64,000 nt of DNA from Sulfitobacter aestuariivivens (GCF_014763045.1 NZ_JACTAG010000001.1:930001-994000); one strand, 5' to 3'; positions 24,633 through 33,454 are shown, counted from the first letter of the stretch. Made by a program: numbers and translations. Notes: a model not told the origin generated them from the sequence alone.

Positions 24633-25484
24633 TCACGACATGAGGGGCCGATACGCCGTTGCCCCGGCGATATCAAAGCCAACGCGGGCAGGGTCGGTGA
24701 TCCGCTCCGAATGGCCAAGAAACAACAACCCACCGGGACGCAATGCATCGCGAAATCGCGGCCAAAGCCGGGCTTGGGTCATCAGATCGAAATAGATCAC
24801 AACATTTCGACAGAATATGATGTCGAACGCGTTGCGCATGGGCCAATCGCCTAGAATATTAAGTTCATTGTAGCGGATCAGTCGCATGACATCGGGGCGG
24901 GCCTGAAACGCGAGGTCGCCTTTGGCCGACCTGCGCGGGGTAAAATGCCGCTGCCTCACATCCTGGGGCAGCCCTTCGATCATTTTTTCGCTGTAGGTTC
25001 CCGCCCGGGCAAAGCGGATCACCTGGCGGTCGATATCTGTGCCAAGTATCCGCAGATCGAATTCACCGATGCACGGAAAACGCTCCAGCAGAAAGAGGGC
25101 TGCGGACAGGCTTTCCTGTCCATTTGAGCAACCGGCTGACCAGATCCGCACCCGATCGCCTGCCTGCAGCGCAGAAAGGCGTGATTGCACTACCTCGCAC
25201 ATCATCTCGAAGTGGTGCTTTTCACGGTAAAAATGGGACACGTTCGTTGTGAGGGCACAGATCAATTCGCGCCGCTCTGGCTGGCCCTCCTCAGAGGTTA
25301 AGAATGCGGTGTACTGCGCGAAATCACCGATCCCAAGCGCGCGCAGGCGATGCCGCAACCGCGACTGGATCATGATCGCCTTTTCCTCAACCAGTGTCAG
25401 ACCGCTTTCGCGATAGGCAAGTGCCGCAATGGTCCGGAAACTTTCGCCGTCGAGCGTTTGGGTCGGATCAGTCTGGCGCATCAT
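24633..25484 (-). CDS. cheR: Chemotaxis protein methyltransferase CheR
   Basis: A 283-residue SAM-dependent enzyme that methylates receptor glutamates. The N-terminal helical domain is followed by LTTNVSHFYREKHHFE, the SAM region IWSAGCSNGQESLSAA, LGTDIDRQVIRFARAGTY, and DIIFCRNVVIYFD, all CheR hallmarks. The start overlaps the cheW stop (ATGA). Its presence with CheB shows the pathway uses methylation-based adaptation, although no receptor gene is in the window. Confidence 0.95.
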   Translation of the reverse strand: MMRQTDPTQTLDGESFRTIAALAYRESGLTLVEEKAIMIQSRLRHRLRALGIGDFAQYTAFLTSEEGQPERRELICALTTNVSHFYREKHHFEMMCEVVQSRLSALQAGDRVRIWSAGCSNGQESLSAALFLLERFPCIGEFDLRILGTDIDRQVIRFARAGTYSEKMIEGLPQDVRQRHFTPRRSAKGDLAFQARPDVMRLIRYNELNILGDWPMRNAFDIIFCRNVVIYFDLMTQARLWPRFRDALRPGGLLFLGHSERITDPARVGFDIAGATAYRPLMS

Positions 25485-25936
25485 GCGGCGGGTCTTTCCA
25501 TATCGTCGAGCGTCGCCGTCAGATCCAGAACGCGGACCATCTTGTCCTCGATGACCGCCAACGCGGTCACCATTGATTTGCTGCTTTTTGACATTGTGGG
25601 CGGGGGGCGCAGATCGTCCGTTGCAAGTGTCACGATGTCAGAGACGGCATCGACAAGAAGGCCTGTAAGGCGATCTTCAAGCGCGACCACAATAATCACG
25701 CTGCGGTCATTGTGCGCACTTGGGGGCAGGCCAAGTCTTTCACCCAAATCAATCACCGGCAGCACGGTGCCGCGCAGGTTGATCACACCTTTCATGCAGG
25801 CCGGTGATTGCGGCAATGGCGTTGCGTGGGTTGATCCGCGTATTTCGCGGACCGATGTGATTTCGAGGGCGTATTTCTGGTCTGCGAGCTTGAACGTGAG
25901 CAGTTCAATTGGTTCGGCTTCGGTGTCACGGGTCAT
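25481..25936 (-). CDS. cheW: Chemotaxis coupling protein CheW
   Basis: A 151-residue CheW-domain protein that links receptors to CheA. The fold is marked by LLTFKLADQKYALEITSVREI at the start, the NLRGTVLPVIDLGERLGL segment and IIVVALEDRLTGLLVDAVSDIV. The size is normal. It overlaps cheA upstream and cheR downstream by four bases each, so the unit is tightly coupled. Confidence 0.94.
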   Translation of the reverse strand: MTRDTEAEPIELLTFKLADQKYALEITSVREIRGSTHATPLPQSPACMKGVINLRGTVLPVIDLGERLGLPPSAHNDRSVIIVVALEDRLTGLLVDAVSDIVTLATDDLRPPPTMSKSSKSMVTALAVIEDKMVRVLDLTATLDDMERPAA

Positions 25937-28062
25937 GCGGGCTCTCCTTGTGGGGCAGGGGCCGTGTGCGGCACCCGTGGCGTGTCAAATGCCCCGCTGA
26001 CAAAATCGGACGGATCGAGGATAAGGGCGATGTGGCCATCCCCAAGGATGGTTGCCGCAGCGATCCCCGGCGCGCGGAAAAAACGGTCGTCGAGGCCCTT
26101 GATGACCACCTGACGCTGATCAACGATGTCGTCTATGAGCAGCGCCGCGCTGGTGCCGTCCGCAAGGGCAACAAGCAGCACGATGCCACCCTCGAAGGTT
26201 TCGATCAGAGGGCGATAACCAAGGTGATGGCCCAGATCAATAAGTGGGAAAAACCCATCCCGTGCACGAACGACATGACACCCCGGGCGCAACAATGACA
26301 CGTCTGGCGCGGTCAGTGTCAGGGTTTCAATCACCAGACTGATCGGTAAGACCAGGGTTTCATCGGCGACACTAATGACCATTCCGTCCAGCACGGCGAG
26401 GGTGAGAGGGAGCGAGATCGAGAACGTTGTGCCGCGCCCAGGTGCCGATTGGATTGAGACGCGCCCGCCGAGGGCCTGAATTTCCGTGCGCACCACATCC
26501 ATCCCGACCCCCCGACCCGACAGGTCGGAGACGGCGGGCGCGGTGGAGAAGCCCGGCAAGAACAACAGAGCGTCGATGTCGCTGTCTGACAGGACCGCAT
26601 CGGCAGCGATCACTTGTTTTTCGATGGCTCTTTGCCTGACGCGGGGGCGATCGATGCCCGCGCCGTCGTCGCCGACCTCAATATGCACCCGCCCGGACCG
26701 ATGTGCCGCACTGAGCGTGATTGTGCCCTGCGCCGGCTTTCCGGCCGCGCACCGTGTCGCCGGGTCTTCCAGACCATGATCGATGGCATTACGAATTAGA
26801 TGGGTCAGGGGGTCGGCAAGCCGTTCAATGACGGTCTTGTCCACCTCGCAGCACTCGCCCAACATGCGCAAGCGCACGTCCTTGCCGAGCGCGCCCGAGG
26901 CCTCTCGGACGATGCGGGACATGCGTTGGAACAAGGCCTTAACCGGTTGAGCACGGATCATCATGACACTGTCCTGAATGTCGCGGGTCAGCCTTTGAAA
27001 CTCCTCAACTCCGTGCATTGCGTCGGAATGTGGTGACAATCCGGACTGATCCAGACTTTGGCTGAGCATGGCCTGATTGATCACCAGTTCACCGACCAGA
27101 TTGACCAAACGTTCCACTCGGTCCAGCTCGACACGCACAACGGGTTTTTGGACGGGTGGAGTGGGCCTGCCCGGTTTGACCTGACGGCCGGTTGTCGGCC
27201 GCGATGGGGCCGCGGTGTCATTTCGGTATTGCGGCGGCTCTGATTGATGGGCTGGGGTGGGATCGGCACTGGAGACGCTCTCCAGCTCGATGTTCAGGTG
27301 GCACAACCCTTCGACGAATTCGAAAACTGATTGCACTTCTGCCAGATCGGCCTGGGTCTCAAGTGTGATGTCCCAGCGCAGATGGGGTATGTCAGGCACC
27401 AGTTTCTCGAAGGGCGGGAGGTCGGATAAATCGCATGAGGTCGAAGCATGGCCCAATGCGTGCAAATGGCGCAACAGCACGGCAGGTTCGTTGCCGGTCT
27501 CGAACAGCTCTGCGAAGGGTTGGAAGGTTATTCGGAAATGTCGGATTTTGGATGTGGTGTCCGGCACATGTGCCTGGTCTTTCGGCGGGTCAGAAGGATC
27601 AAGGTTTAGCGTGATCTTTTCGGGCTCAAAGTCGATGTCACTTTGGTGGGTTGTCTTGGGGGCGGGATCGCCGATCAGCTGATCGATTGCGTCACAGATG
27701 GCCAGGGTATCGGTTTCGGGCAATGGTGCGTCATCGCGTGAAAGTTCCACGATATCAGCCAGATGGTCTGTGGCGCTGAGCAATGTTCTGAGCACATCTG
27801 CGCTTGGGGCAAGGGTACCTGCGCGCAGTGCGTCCAGTACTGTTTCAAACCGATGGGAGAACCGTACCAAACCGTCAAGGCCAAACGCACCCGCGCCGCC
27901 CTTGATGGAATGGACCGCACGGAAGATCACATTGATCGTCTCAGAATCTTCCTCACCGTTTTGCATCGCCATCAGACCGTCCTGCAGAACATCCAAAAGC
28001 TCCTCGCACTCATGGAAAAAGGAGGCTTTGATCTCTGCCATGGGGTCGTGGGGCGCGGGCAT
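25933..28062 (-). CDS. cheA: Chemotaxis histidine kinase CheA
   Basis: A 709-residue kinase. The N-terminal Hpt domain has the phosphorylation site H51 in HSIKGGAGAFG. A middle region at about residues 170-270 resembles a receiver-binding segment (FRITFQPFAELFETGNEP). The dimerisation domain begins near residue 310 (VRVELDRVERLVNLVGELVI). The ATPase domain shows the N box HLIRNAIDHGLEDP, G1 box GDDGAGID and G2 box GRGVGMDVV. The C-terminal CheW-like regulatory domain follows (FSISLPLTLAVLDGMV on). It phosphorylates CheY and CheB. Its stop overlaps the cheW start. Confidence 0.96.
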   Translation of the reverse strand: MPAPHDPMAEIKASFFHECEELLDVLQDGLMAMQNGEEDSETINVIFRAVHSIKGGAGAFGLDGLVRFSHRFETVLDALRAGTLAPSADVLRTLLSATDHLADIVELSRDDAPLPETDTLAICDAIDQLIGDPAPKTTHQSDIDFEPEKITLNLDPSDPPKDQAHVPDTTSKIRHFRITFQPFAELFETGNEPAVLLRHLHALGHASTSCDLSDLPPFEKLVPDIPHLRWDITLETQADLAEVQSVFEFVEGLCHLNIELESVSSADPTPAHQSEPPQYRNDTAAPSRPTTGRQVKPGRPTPPVQKPVVRVELDRVERLVNLVGELVINQAMLSQSLDQSGLSPHSDAMHGVEEFQRLTRDIQDSVMMIRAQPVKALFQRMSRIVREASGALGKDVRLRMLGECCEVDKTVIERLADPLTHLIRNAIDHGLEDPATRCAAGKPAQGTITLSAAHRSGRVHIEVGDDGAGIDRPRVRQRAIEKQVIAADAVLSDSDIDALLFLPGFSTAPAVSDLSGRGVGMDVVRTEIQALGGRVSIQSAPGRGTTFSISLPLTLAVLDGMVISVADETLVLPISLVIETLTLTAPDVSLLRPGCHVVRARDGFFPLIDLGHHLGYRPLIETFEGGIVLLVALADGTSAALLIDDIVDQRQVVIKGLDDRFFRAPGIAAATILGDGHIALILDPSDFVSGAFDTPRVPHTAPAPQGEPA

Positions 28063-28071
28063 GGAAGGGAC

Positions 28072-28437
28072 CTATCCCGCGACCATGTGGAGTGCTTTGA
28101 CCAGTTTCGCAGGGTCGAAGGGTTTGACGATCCATCCGGTTGCGCCTGCCATGCGGGCGCGCTCTTTCAACTGTGGGGCGGCCTCGGTGGTCAGCACGAG
28201 GATCGGCGTGGTGCGGTGCTGGTCGGTTCCGCGCACGGCGTCGATGAACCCAAAACCATCCAACCGTGGCATGTTGATATCGGTGATGATCGCATCGGGT
28301 TGCAGCCCTTCGAGCACTTCGATCCCATGCACGCCGTCCTCTGCGGTGTGGACATCGAATCCTTCGGGAAGCAAGGCCAGGCGGATGACATCGCGCATTG
28401 TTGGGCTGTCATCTACGGCGAGTATTTCAAGTGTCAT
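28072..28437 (-). CDS. cheY: CheY-like response regulator (first of the cluster)
   Basis: A 121-residue receiver with AVDDSPTMR (acidic pair), phospho-acceptor Asp in TDINMPRLDG, the Thr of LTTEA and the Lys of IVKPF, all intact. It lacks an output domain. It starts eleven bases inside the STAS gene and ends nine bases before cheA. It is closer in sequence to classical CheY than the second regulator of the operon, so it may be the motor-binding one; that is a guess. Confidence 0.93.
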   Translation of the reverse strand: MTLEILAVDDSPTMRDVIRLALLPEGFDVHTAEDGVHGIEVLEGLQPDAIITDINMPRLDGFGFIDAVRGTDQHRTTPILVLTTEAAPQLKERARMAGATGWIVKPFDPAKLVKALHMVAG

Positions 28438-28708
28438 TGCACCCCTCCGTGATCCGTTCCGGGGTCAGGCCCATCACGCTGAATTGCCTGAGCAGAGTGT
28501 CGCTGACGTTGCTGAGCGACAGGCGCCGGTTGGTCGCGCGCAAGTGAACACCGGCGGCAATCAAGACCTGTGCGCACAGGGCACCAACCTGCGATACGTG
28601 CGTCAGGTCCACCTCAACGTCGACATCATTTGCCGCCGATATCTGCGCGTAAAGTGCGGGAACGGCTGTGAGGTCCAGCTTTCCCTGAGGGGCGATGACG
28701 CTATGCAT
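28427..28708 (-). CDS. STAS-domain protein, first gene of the che operon
   Basis: A 93-residue protein with a STAS fold (LDLTAVPALYAQI, VEVDLTHVSQVGALCAQVLIAAG, LSLSNVSDTLLRQF). STAS proteins bind partners and are often controlled by phosphorylation of a Ser in a DSS motif. That motif is replaced by VGALC here, so phospho-control is doubtful. Small STAS proteins at the head of alphaproteobacterial che operons are known but have no clear role. The ATG has only a weak ribosome site. Confidence 0.82.
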   Translation of the reverse strand: MHSVIAPQGKLDLTAVPALYAQISAANDVDVEVDLTHVSQVGALCAQVLIAAGVHLRATNRRLSLSNVSDTLLRQFSVMGLTPERITEGCNDT

Positions 28709-28844
28709 CTGATAGACAAGGGGCGGTCAGCGGGTTGATGGACACAGGCAGCACTCCGATTGTGGGGTTCTGCCTGTCTAGGCCGGGGGATGTTAAGACC
28801 GGGTTACCTGCCTTGCATTTCATCCCGTGCGGCTGGCCTTGGAC

Positions 28845-28877
28845 AAAACAAAAAAGGCCGCTCAATCGAGAGCGGCC
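28845..28877 (-). terminator. Intrinsic terminator of the methyl-THF operon
   Basis: The stem GGCCGCTC (28856-28863) pairs with GAGCGGCC (28870-28877). On the minus strand it is followed by a run of T, interrupted once (28845-28855). It lies 30 bases past the methyltransferase stop and separates that operon from the che operon promoter region 28709-28844, where I see no clear promoter boxes. Confidence 0.88.
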
Positions 28878-28906
28878 CTTGTCTGTTCTGTCTGTCGTGG
28901 CGCGCT

Positions 28907-29989
28907 TTAACCGCGGCGACGACGTCCGCCAGTGCGGCCCGCACGACCGCGGCCCTCGTGACCTGCTTTGGGCGCGACCTTGTTGAATTCGATCCATGCC
29001 GATCCGTGTGGATCGCGGTCAAAGAGGAAGTTGGCGGCGCGGATGGCTTCCATTTCCTTGCCCGCACGCGCCTTGGTGGAACCCATGCCGAACATCTGCA
29101 CAAAGGTCTCGTCGTCCATACCGTCGGGGATCATGATACCGGCTGCAATCACTTCGGCCTTCTTTTCCTCGATCCGCTTGGCGTTCACAGGCAGGGCAAC
29201 CGGATTCATGATCGCAGATGTCATCCCGGCGCCCATCGCCATAGGCAAAAAGGCGTTATTGATGCCGTGGCGGTTGGGCAAGCCGAAAGAGATGTTCGAT
29301 GCGCCACAGGTCGTGTTCACGCCCAGTTCCTCGCGCAGGCGGCGTACGAGGGTAAAGACCTGATGACCGGCGGTCGCCATGGCACCGATGGGCATGACCA
29401 GCGGGTCCACGACGATGTCATGGGCCGGAATACCGAAATCAGCGGCGCGTTCCACAATCTTTTTGGCGACAGCAAAGCGCACGTCGGGGTCTTCGGAAAT
29501 ACCGGTGTCATCATTGGAGATGGCCACCACCGGCACATTGTATTTTTTGACCAGCGGCAGCACCATTTCCAGCCGTTCTTCTTCGCCGGTAACAGAGTTC
29601 AGCAGGGGGCGCCCTTCGGCGGCGGCCAGACCGTTTTCCAGTGCGCCGGGAACAGAGCTGTCGATGCATAGGGGCACATCGGTTATTGCCTGTACCTTTT
29701 CAACCAGTTCCCGCATCAGGGGCGGTTCAACAAAGTTGTTGTCGGCATAACGCGGGTCTTCGGCCATCTTGTTGGAAAAGACCGCACCTGAGTTGATGTC
29801 AAGGATGTTCGCCCCGGCAGCGACCTGCGCAAGCGCATCCGCCTCAACACGGCTGAAATCGCCGCGCTCAAGCTCTTCTGACAGGATCTTGCGGCCTGTG
29901 GGGTTGATCCGTTCGCCGATGACACAGAAAGGCTGGTCAAAGCCGATGATCGCGGTCTTGGTTTTGGATTCGACAACAGTTCTGGTCAT
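28907..29989 (-). CDS. Methyltetrahydrofolate:corrinoid methyltransferase (pterin-binding family)
   Basis: A 360-residue TIM-barrel enzyme of the pterin-binding family. Typical stretches are GERINPTGR, ILDINSGAV, CIDSSVPGALENGL and NSVTGEEER. It should move the methyl group of methyl-THF to a corrinoid protein. There is no cobalamin-binding domain on it and none encoded nearby, so the partner is elsewhere. Roseobacters can split methionine synthase into separate parts, and this may be its folate part; glycine-betaine or DMSP methyl transfer is the alternative. The last 18 residues are rich in Arg and Gly, unusual for this family. ATG 29989 has AGGA upstream. Confidence 0.88.
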   Translation of the reverse strand: MTRTVVESKTKTAIIGFDQPFCVIGERINPTGRKILSEELERGDFSRVEADALAQVAAGANILDINSGAVFSNKMAEDPRYADNNFVEPPLMRELVEKVQAITDVPLCIDSSVPGALENGLAAAEGRPLLNSVTGEEERLEMVLPLVKKYNVPVVAISNDDTGISEDPDVRFAVAKKIVERAADFGIPAHDIVVDPLVMPIGAMATAGHQVFTLVRRLREELGVNTTCGASNISFGLPNRHGINNAFLPMAMGAGMTSAIMNPVALPVNAKRIEEKKAEVIAAGIMIPDGMDDETFVQMFGMGSTKARAGKEMEAIRAANFLFDRDPHGSAWIEFNKVAPKAGHEGRGRAGRTGGRRRRG

Positions 29990-29997
29990 GATGGGTC

Positions 29998-30927
29998 CTA
30001 AAGGCTTGCGTTTGCAGGGACGGTAGAGGCGCCGCCGTTTTCGATTGCCCAATTGGCATTGGTTTTGATGCCGCCCAGCGGGAAGAAGTGAACGTGGCTG
30101 ATATTGAAATCGGGGTTTGCGGCCTTGTGGGCGGCTAGTTCTGCGACAACCTCGGTCGGCTCGTATGGCAAGAGCAGCTTGGTCACATCCATCGCGCGCT
30201 TTTGCAGAACTTTCAACGACGGGCCAACACCGCAGGCGATGGCGAATTTGATCAGGGTCTGCAGCTTGGCCGGGCCTGCAATCCCGATGTGTACGGGCAG
30301 AGTGATACCTGCATCCCTCAGGCCATCAGCCCAGGCGATGATCGGCTTGGCCTCAAAGGCGAACTGCGTGGCGATGGCCATTTCTGCGTCTGTCCGGGTC
30401 TGGAAATCGTTCTTCCATTTCAGCGCTGCATCCACGTTGGCAGTCCCTGTGGCGTCGATGTCGCGGTTGCCTTCGGGGTGACCTGCAACGTGCAGACGCT
30501 TGAAGCCCGCGTCGTCAAAGAGACCCGTTTCCATCAACTGCATGGAGTCGCTGAATTCGCCGTGCGGTTCAGCCACGCCACCGGCGAGCAGCAATGCCTG
30601 GTTTACGTCCGCTTCGCCTTGGTACATGGCGATCCAATTGGCGAGCGTCGCGCGGTCCTTGATAATACGCGCGGGAAAGTGCGGCATGACCTTGTAGCCA
30701 TCTGTATTGAGGCGCTTTGCCGTTGCGACCATGTCTTCGATGGGCGTGCCTTCGATGTGGGCGATATAGACGCGGGTGGCCTCGGGCAGCAGATCGCGAA
30801 AGTTCTCCACCTTTTCGGCGGTCCGGGGCATCACTTCGATCGAGTAATCCTTGAGGAATGCTTCGACCTGGGGGCTGTTTGCCGGCGCGGCGGGCGCGTC
30901 TTTGCGGCGGAAATTCAGCAGGGACAT
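29998..30927 (-). CDS. metF: Methylenetetrahydrofolate reductase-like protein
   Basis: A 309-residue member of the MTHFR family, a flavin TIM barrel that reduces 5,10-methylene-THF to methyl-THF. Recognisable parts are EVMPRTAEKVENFRDLL near the start, the VMPHFPARII region, LLLAGGVAEPHG and the C-terminal HFFPLGGIKTNANW. It diverges from E. coli MetF and may be a special form. ATG 30927 is supported by AAGGA nine bases upstream. It lies eight bases before the pterin-binding methyltransferase, so the pair likely channels methyl groups from methylene-THF to a corrinoid. Confidence 0.85.
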   Translation of the reverse strand: MSLLNFRRKDAPAAPANSPQVEAFLKDYSIEVMPRTAEKVENFRDLLPEATRVYIAHIEGTPIEDMVATAKRLNTDGYKVMPHFPARIIKDRATLANWIAMYQGEADVNQALLLAGGVAEPHGEFSDSMQLMETGLFDDAGFKRLHVAGHPEGNRDIDATGTANVDAALKWKNDFQTRTDAEMAIATQFAFEAKPIIAWADGLRDAGITLPVHIGIAGPAKLQTLIKFAIACGVGPSLKVLQKRAMDVTKLLLPYEPTEVVAELAAHKAANPDFNISHVHFFPLGGIKTNANWAIENGGASTVPANASL

Positions 30928-30957
30928 GATGTTATCCTTGAGAGAGGGCACGGGCGT

Positions 30958-31254
30958 TTACGCCCAGCCGTCGTTGTCGATAAGGGTCTTGATCCGGGTC
31001 TTGTCGTATTCTGCGTCCAGGCGGGCGGCTTCGGCGTCAGCGACGGCATCTGCGTCACCCTCGACCACGTAAGGGTCTGCTTTGCGAAAACCCGACATAT
31101 AGGCATCGCTGTCGGCGGCACCCACCTTCATGGCGGCGCGGTCAATGGCCTGTTCGAACCGTTCGGGCAAGGGGCGTTTGGAGCCGCGACGGCCCTTGCC
31201 CACGATCACCTGCGCGGGGATATCGCGCCAGTATACGATTGTAACGTCCACCAT
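30958..31254 (-). CDS. Small PF13769-type ('virulence factor') protein
   Basis: A 98-residue protein starting VTIVYWRDIPAQVIVGKGRRGSKRPLP, which matches the small domain annotated as virulence factor (PF13769). The name is historical and gives no function. The gene heads the operon, 30 bases before the MetF-like gene, with a strong GGAGGA nine bases before its ATG. Its fixed link to folate methyl enzymes suggests a part in that pathway, possibly supporting the corrinoid, but this is inference. Confidence 0.85.
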   Translation of the reverse strand: MVDVTIVYWRDIPAQVIVGKGRRGSKRPLPERFEQAIDRAAMKVGAADSDAYMSGFRKADPYVVEGDADAVADAEAARLDAEYDKTRIKTLIDNDGWA

Positions 31255-31601
31255 GATCTGATTCCTCCCTCAGCCTTGCCGCTGTCTACGCGGTGCGCTC
31301 CTGAAAACACTGCCGGTTTTCGACACCATGCGCCCTGTGAGCGACCTTGGTGTTTCTTAACGCGCATGCCGGGGTCGGGCGAGGGGCGCTGGCCCCCATA
31401 ATTTTCACGATGATTGTGAGTGCGACCCTGATCCTGTGCATCGGCAGGGTCTGCCGCGATGCAAGCCCTCCGGGTCGTTCCGATCACAGTGCCGCGGGAA
31501 TATACGCGCGCAATCAAGGCGCGTTGACTTTGCACCGCCAAATTGGGCACGCTTGATTCAGCTCTGACGAAGACCAAGGTTGATCGTTGTTGTTTGATGG
31601 T
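31255..31601. promoter_or_regulatory. Intergenic region upstream of the methyl-THF operon
   Basis: About 350 bases without a convincing gene. It must hold the promoter of the minus-strand operon. A GACCCTG / CAGGGTC inverted repeat with a 14-base loop sits at 31424-31451 and a nested GGCAG-3-CTGCC at 31443-31455; these can form alternative hairpins. No promoter boxes could be assigned. Confidence 0.35.
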
Positions 31602-31637
31602 TGTTGAGTTGAACTGCCCGCTTATCGTCTGGCCTAT

Positions 31638-32264
31638 GTGCCCCTGCCCAAGGCCGCTTGCACAACGATCAAACACGTCTTCTCCCAGATTGACCCCCAT
31701 TTTGACACCAAGGCGGCCGCACTTGCATTCGAGGGAACAGAGCTGTTGCACCATGTTTACCGGACAAAGCGGTTCAACGCGAATGACTGGCAACGCTATG
31801 CCACCGGATGGCATCGGTTCTGCATAATCCGTGACCCGCTGGCGCGCGTCCTGTCATGCTATACCAATCGGGTTGTTGCCCACCGCGACCTGCACAAAAG
31901 CCCACGGTTGCGTACGCAAAAGCCGGATTTGCCAATGGATCCGGACCCCGATTTCTTTTTCGCACATATCGGCGACTATGCATCGAACGCGTCAGTCATC
32001 CGCCACCATGTATTGCCCGTGGATCGGTTTTTGGGCATTCGACATGCGCAATACGATCAGGTGTACCGCATCGAAGAACTGGATGCGTGCATCACTTTTC
32101 TAGAAGCGCGGGCCTACCGGAAGGTGACGCGCGAGGTGCGCAATTCGAGCACCACGAAGCTGTCGATTGATGATCTGTCAGGCGCTACCAAAAAGCATCT
32201 CTCGGCGTTCCTGGCGCAGGAATACCGCGATCTGGCGCCGTGGTACGACAATCCGTTTTTATGA
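31638..32264 (+). CDS. Sulfotransferase family protein, start uncertain
   Basis: A 208-residue (from GTG 31638) PAPS-dependent sulfotransferase-like protein of the carbohydrate/Sulfotransfer_2 type. The 5'-phosphosulfate loop is PKAACTTIKHVF at residues 4-15, and the 3'-phosphate motif is FCIIRDPLARVLSCY near residue 61. Homologous-looking sequence (VELPAYRLAYVP) continues upstream in frame to 31608, directly after a TGA at 31605, with no ATG; a neighbouring frame has ATG at 31597. So the true start is either a rare codon, GTG 31638, or the gene has lost its start by a small indel. The substrate is unknown. Confidence 0.75.
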   Translation: MPLPKAACTTIKHVFSQIDPHFDTKAAALAFEGTELLHHVYRTKRFNANDWQRYATGWHRFCIIRDPLARVLSCYTNRVVAHRDLHKSPRLRTQKPDLPMDPDPDFFFAHIGDYASNASVIRHHVLPVDRFLGIRHAQYDQVYRIEELDACITFLEARAYRKVTREVRNSSTTKLSIDDLSGATKKHLSAFLAQEYRDLAPWYDNPFL

Positions 32265-32332
32265 CGATCGTGCTTGCGCGAACGCGCGCGGCGCAATAGC
32301 TTGATCTCAACTCGATATGAAAGGCGCGAAAG

Positions 32333-33454
32333 ATGGCGCCAAAGCGTCCCCAAGGTGCGGGCGCGCTCGATAAGGACAAAAAGCCGGCTCTGAGCCCCGC
32401 GCCAGTTCCGTCCAGATCGTCCGAGCTGTATGCGGCCCTCGATCTGGGCACAAATAGCTGCCGTATGTTGATCGCCCAGCCCAAGGGCAGTGGTTTTCAT
32501 GTGGTCGACAGTTTTTCCAAGTCCGTCCAGCTGGGCGCGGGGCTGGAAAAGACCGGGCGATTGTCGCGCGGATCGATGACGCGCACCATTCAGGCCCTTC
32601 GGATTTGTCAGCAGAAACTCAGACGCAACAAGGTGCGCCAGATGCGACTTGTGGCGACCGAGGCATGTCGGCGGGCGCTGAACGGGGATGAGTTTATGAA
32701 GCGCGTGACCCGGGAGACCGGGCTGCGGCTGGACATCATCACGCCCGAGGAAGAGGCGCAACTGGCGGTGATTTCATGCGCGCCGCTGGTCAGCGAGAAG
32801 ACCGAGAACTTGCTGGTGGTCGACATTGGCGGAGGATCGACAGAACTGGTCTGGATCGATGTCTCAAAGGTACCACGCAAAGACCGCACACAGGCGATCA
32901 TGCGTCTGCACACAGGGTTCAAGCAGGCCAAGACTGACCTGCCTGCGGCAAAGGTCGTCGATTGGATCAGTGTGCCACTGGGGGTCGCGACCCTGCGCGA
33001 TCAGTTCAATGATGTGGAGGACGATGCGGCGCGCTTTGCCCTGATGAGCTGGTTTTTTGAGGAAAACCTTACCGACTTCACCCCTTACCAATCCGCCCAA
33101 CCGCAGGAACGGTTTCAGATCGTCGGGACTTCGGGCACCGTCACCACGGTAGCTGCCAGCCATCTGGGGCTGCGGCGTTATGACCGGACAAAGGTCGACG
33201 GGTTGCGCATGACATCAGACCAGATCGACAAGGTCATTCATTCCTATTTGGCGATGGGCCCCGGCGGCCGGCGTGTCGATCCGCGCATCGGTCAGGATCG
33301 GTCCGCGCTGATCATGTCGGGGGCAGCCATCCTTCAGGCGTTGATGCGATGCTGGCCCACGGACCGGCTGAGCGTCGCAGATCGCGGTCTGCGCGAGGGG
33401 CTGCTCTATGCGCAGATGACCGAAGACGGCGTGTTGGAGCAGGGGCCCTATTGA
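32333..33454 (+). CDS. ppx: Ppx/GppA family phosphatase
   Basis: A 373-residue exopolyphosphatase/pppGpp phosphatase-like protein of the ASKHA fold. Motifs are ALDLGTNSCRMLIA (phosphate 1), VDIGGGSTELVW (phosphate 2) and GTSGTVTTVAA. The catalytic Glu region TPEEEAQLA is present. It lacks the extra C-terminal domains of E. coli Ppx, as is usual in alphaproteobacteria. The first 30 residues are a basic, Pro-rich tail. It should break down polyphosphate or the alarmone pppGpp. rlmE follows on the same strand but is set apart by about 650 bases and a gene on the other strand. Confidence 0.92.
   Translation: MAPKRPQGAGALDKDKKPALSPAPVPSRSSELYAALDLGTNSCRMLIAQPKGSGFHVVDSFSKSVQLGAGLEKTGRLSRGSMTRTIQALRICQQKLRRNKVRQMRLVATEACRRALNGDEFMKRVTRETGLRLDIITPEEEAQLAVISCAPLVSEKTENLLVVDIGGGSTELVWIDVSKVPRKDRTQAIMRLHTGFKQAKTDLPAAKVVDWISVPLGVATLRDQFNDVEDDAARFALMSWFFEENLTDFTPYQSAQPQERFQIVGTSGTVTTVAASHLGLRRYDRTKVDGLRMTSDQIDKVIHSYLAMGPGGRRVDPRIGQDRSALIMSGAAILQALMRCWPTDRLSVADRGLREGLLYAQMTEDGVLEQGPY

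Noticed and set aside
30202-31401. A 399-codon open frame on the plus strand over the MetF-like gene
   Set aside because: It is antisense to three well-supported genes and is rich in His, Cys and Gly as shadows commonly are.
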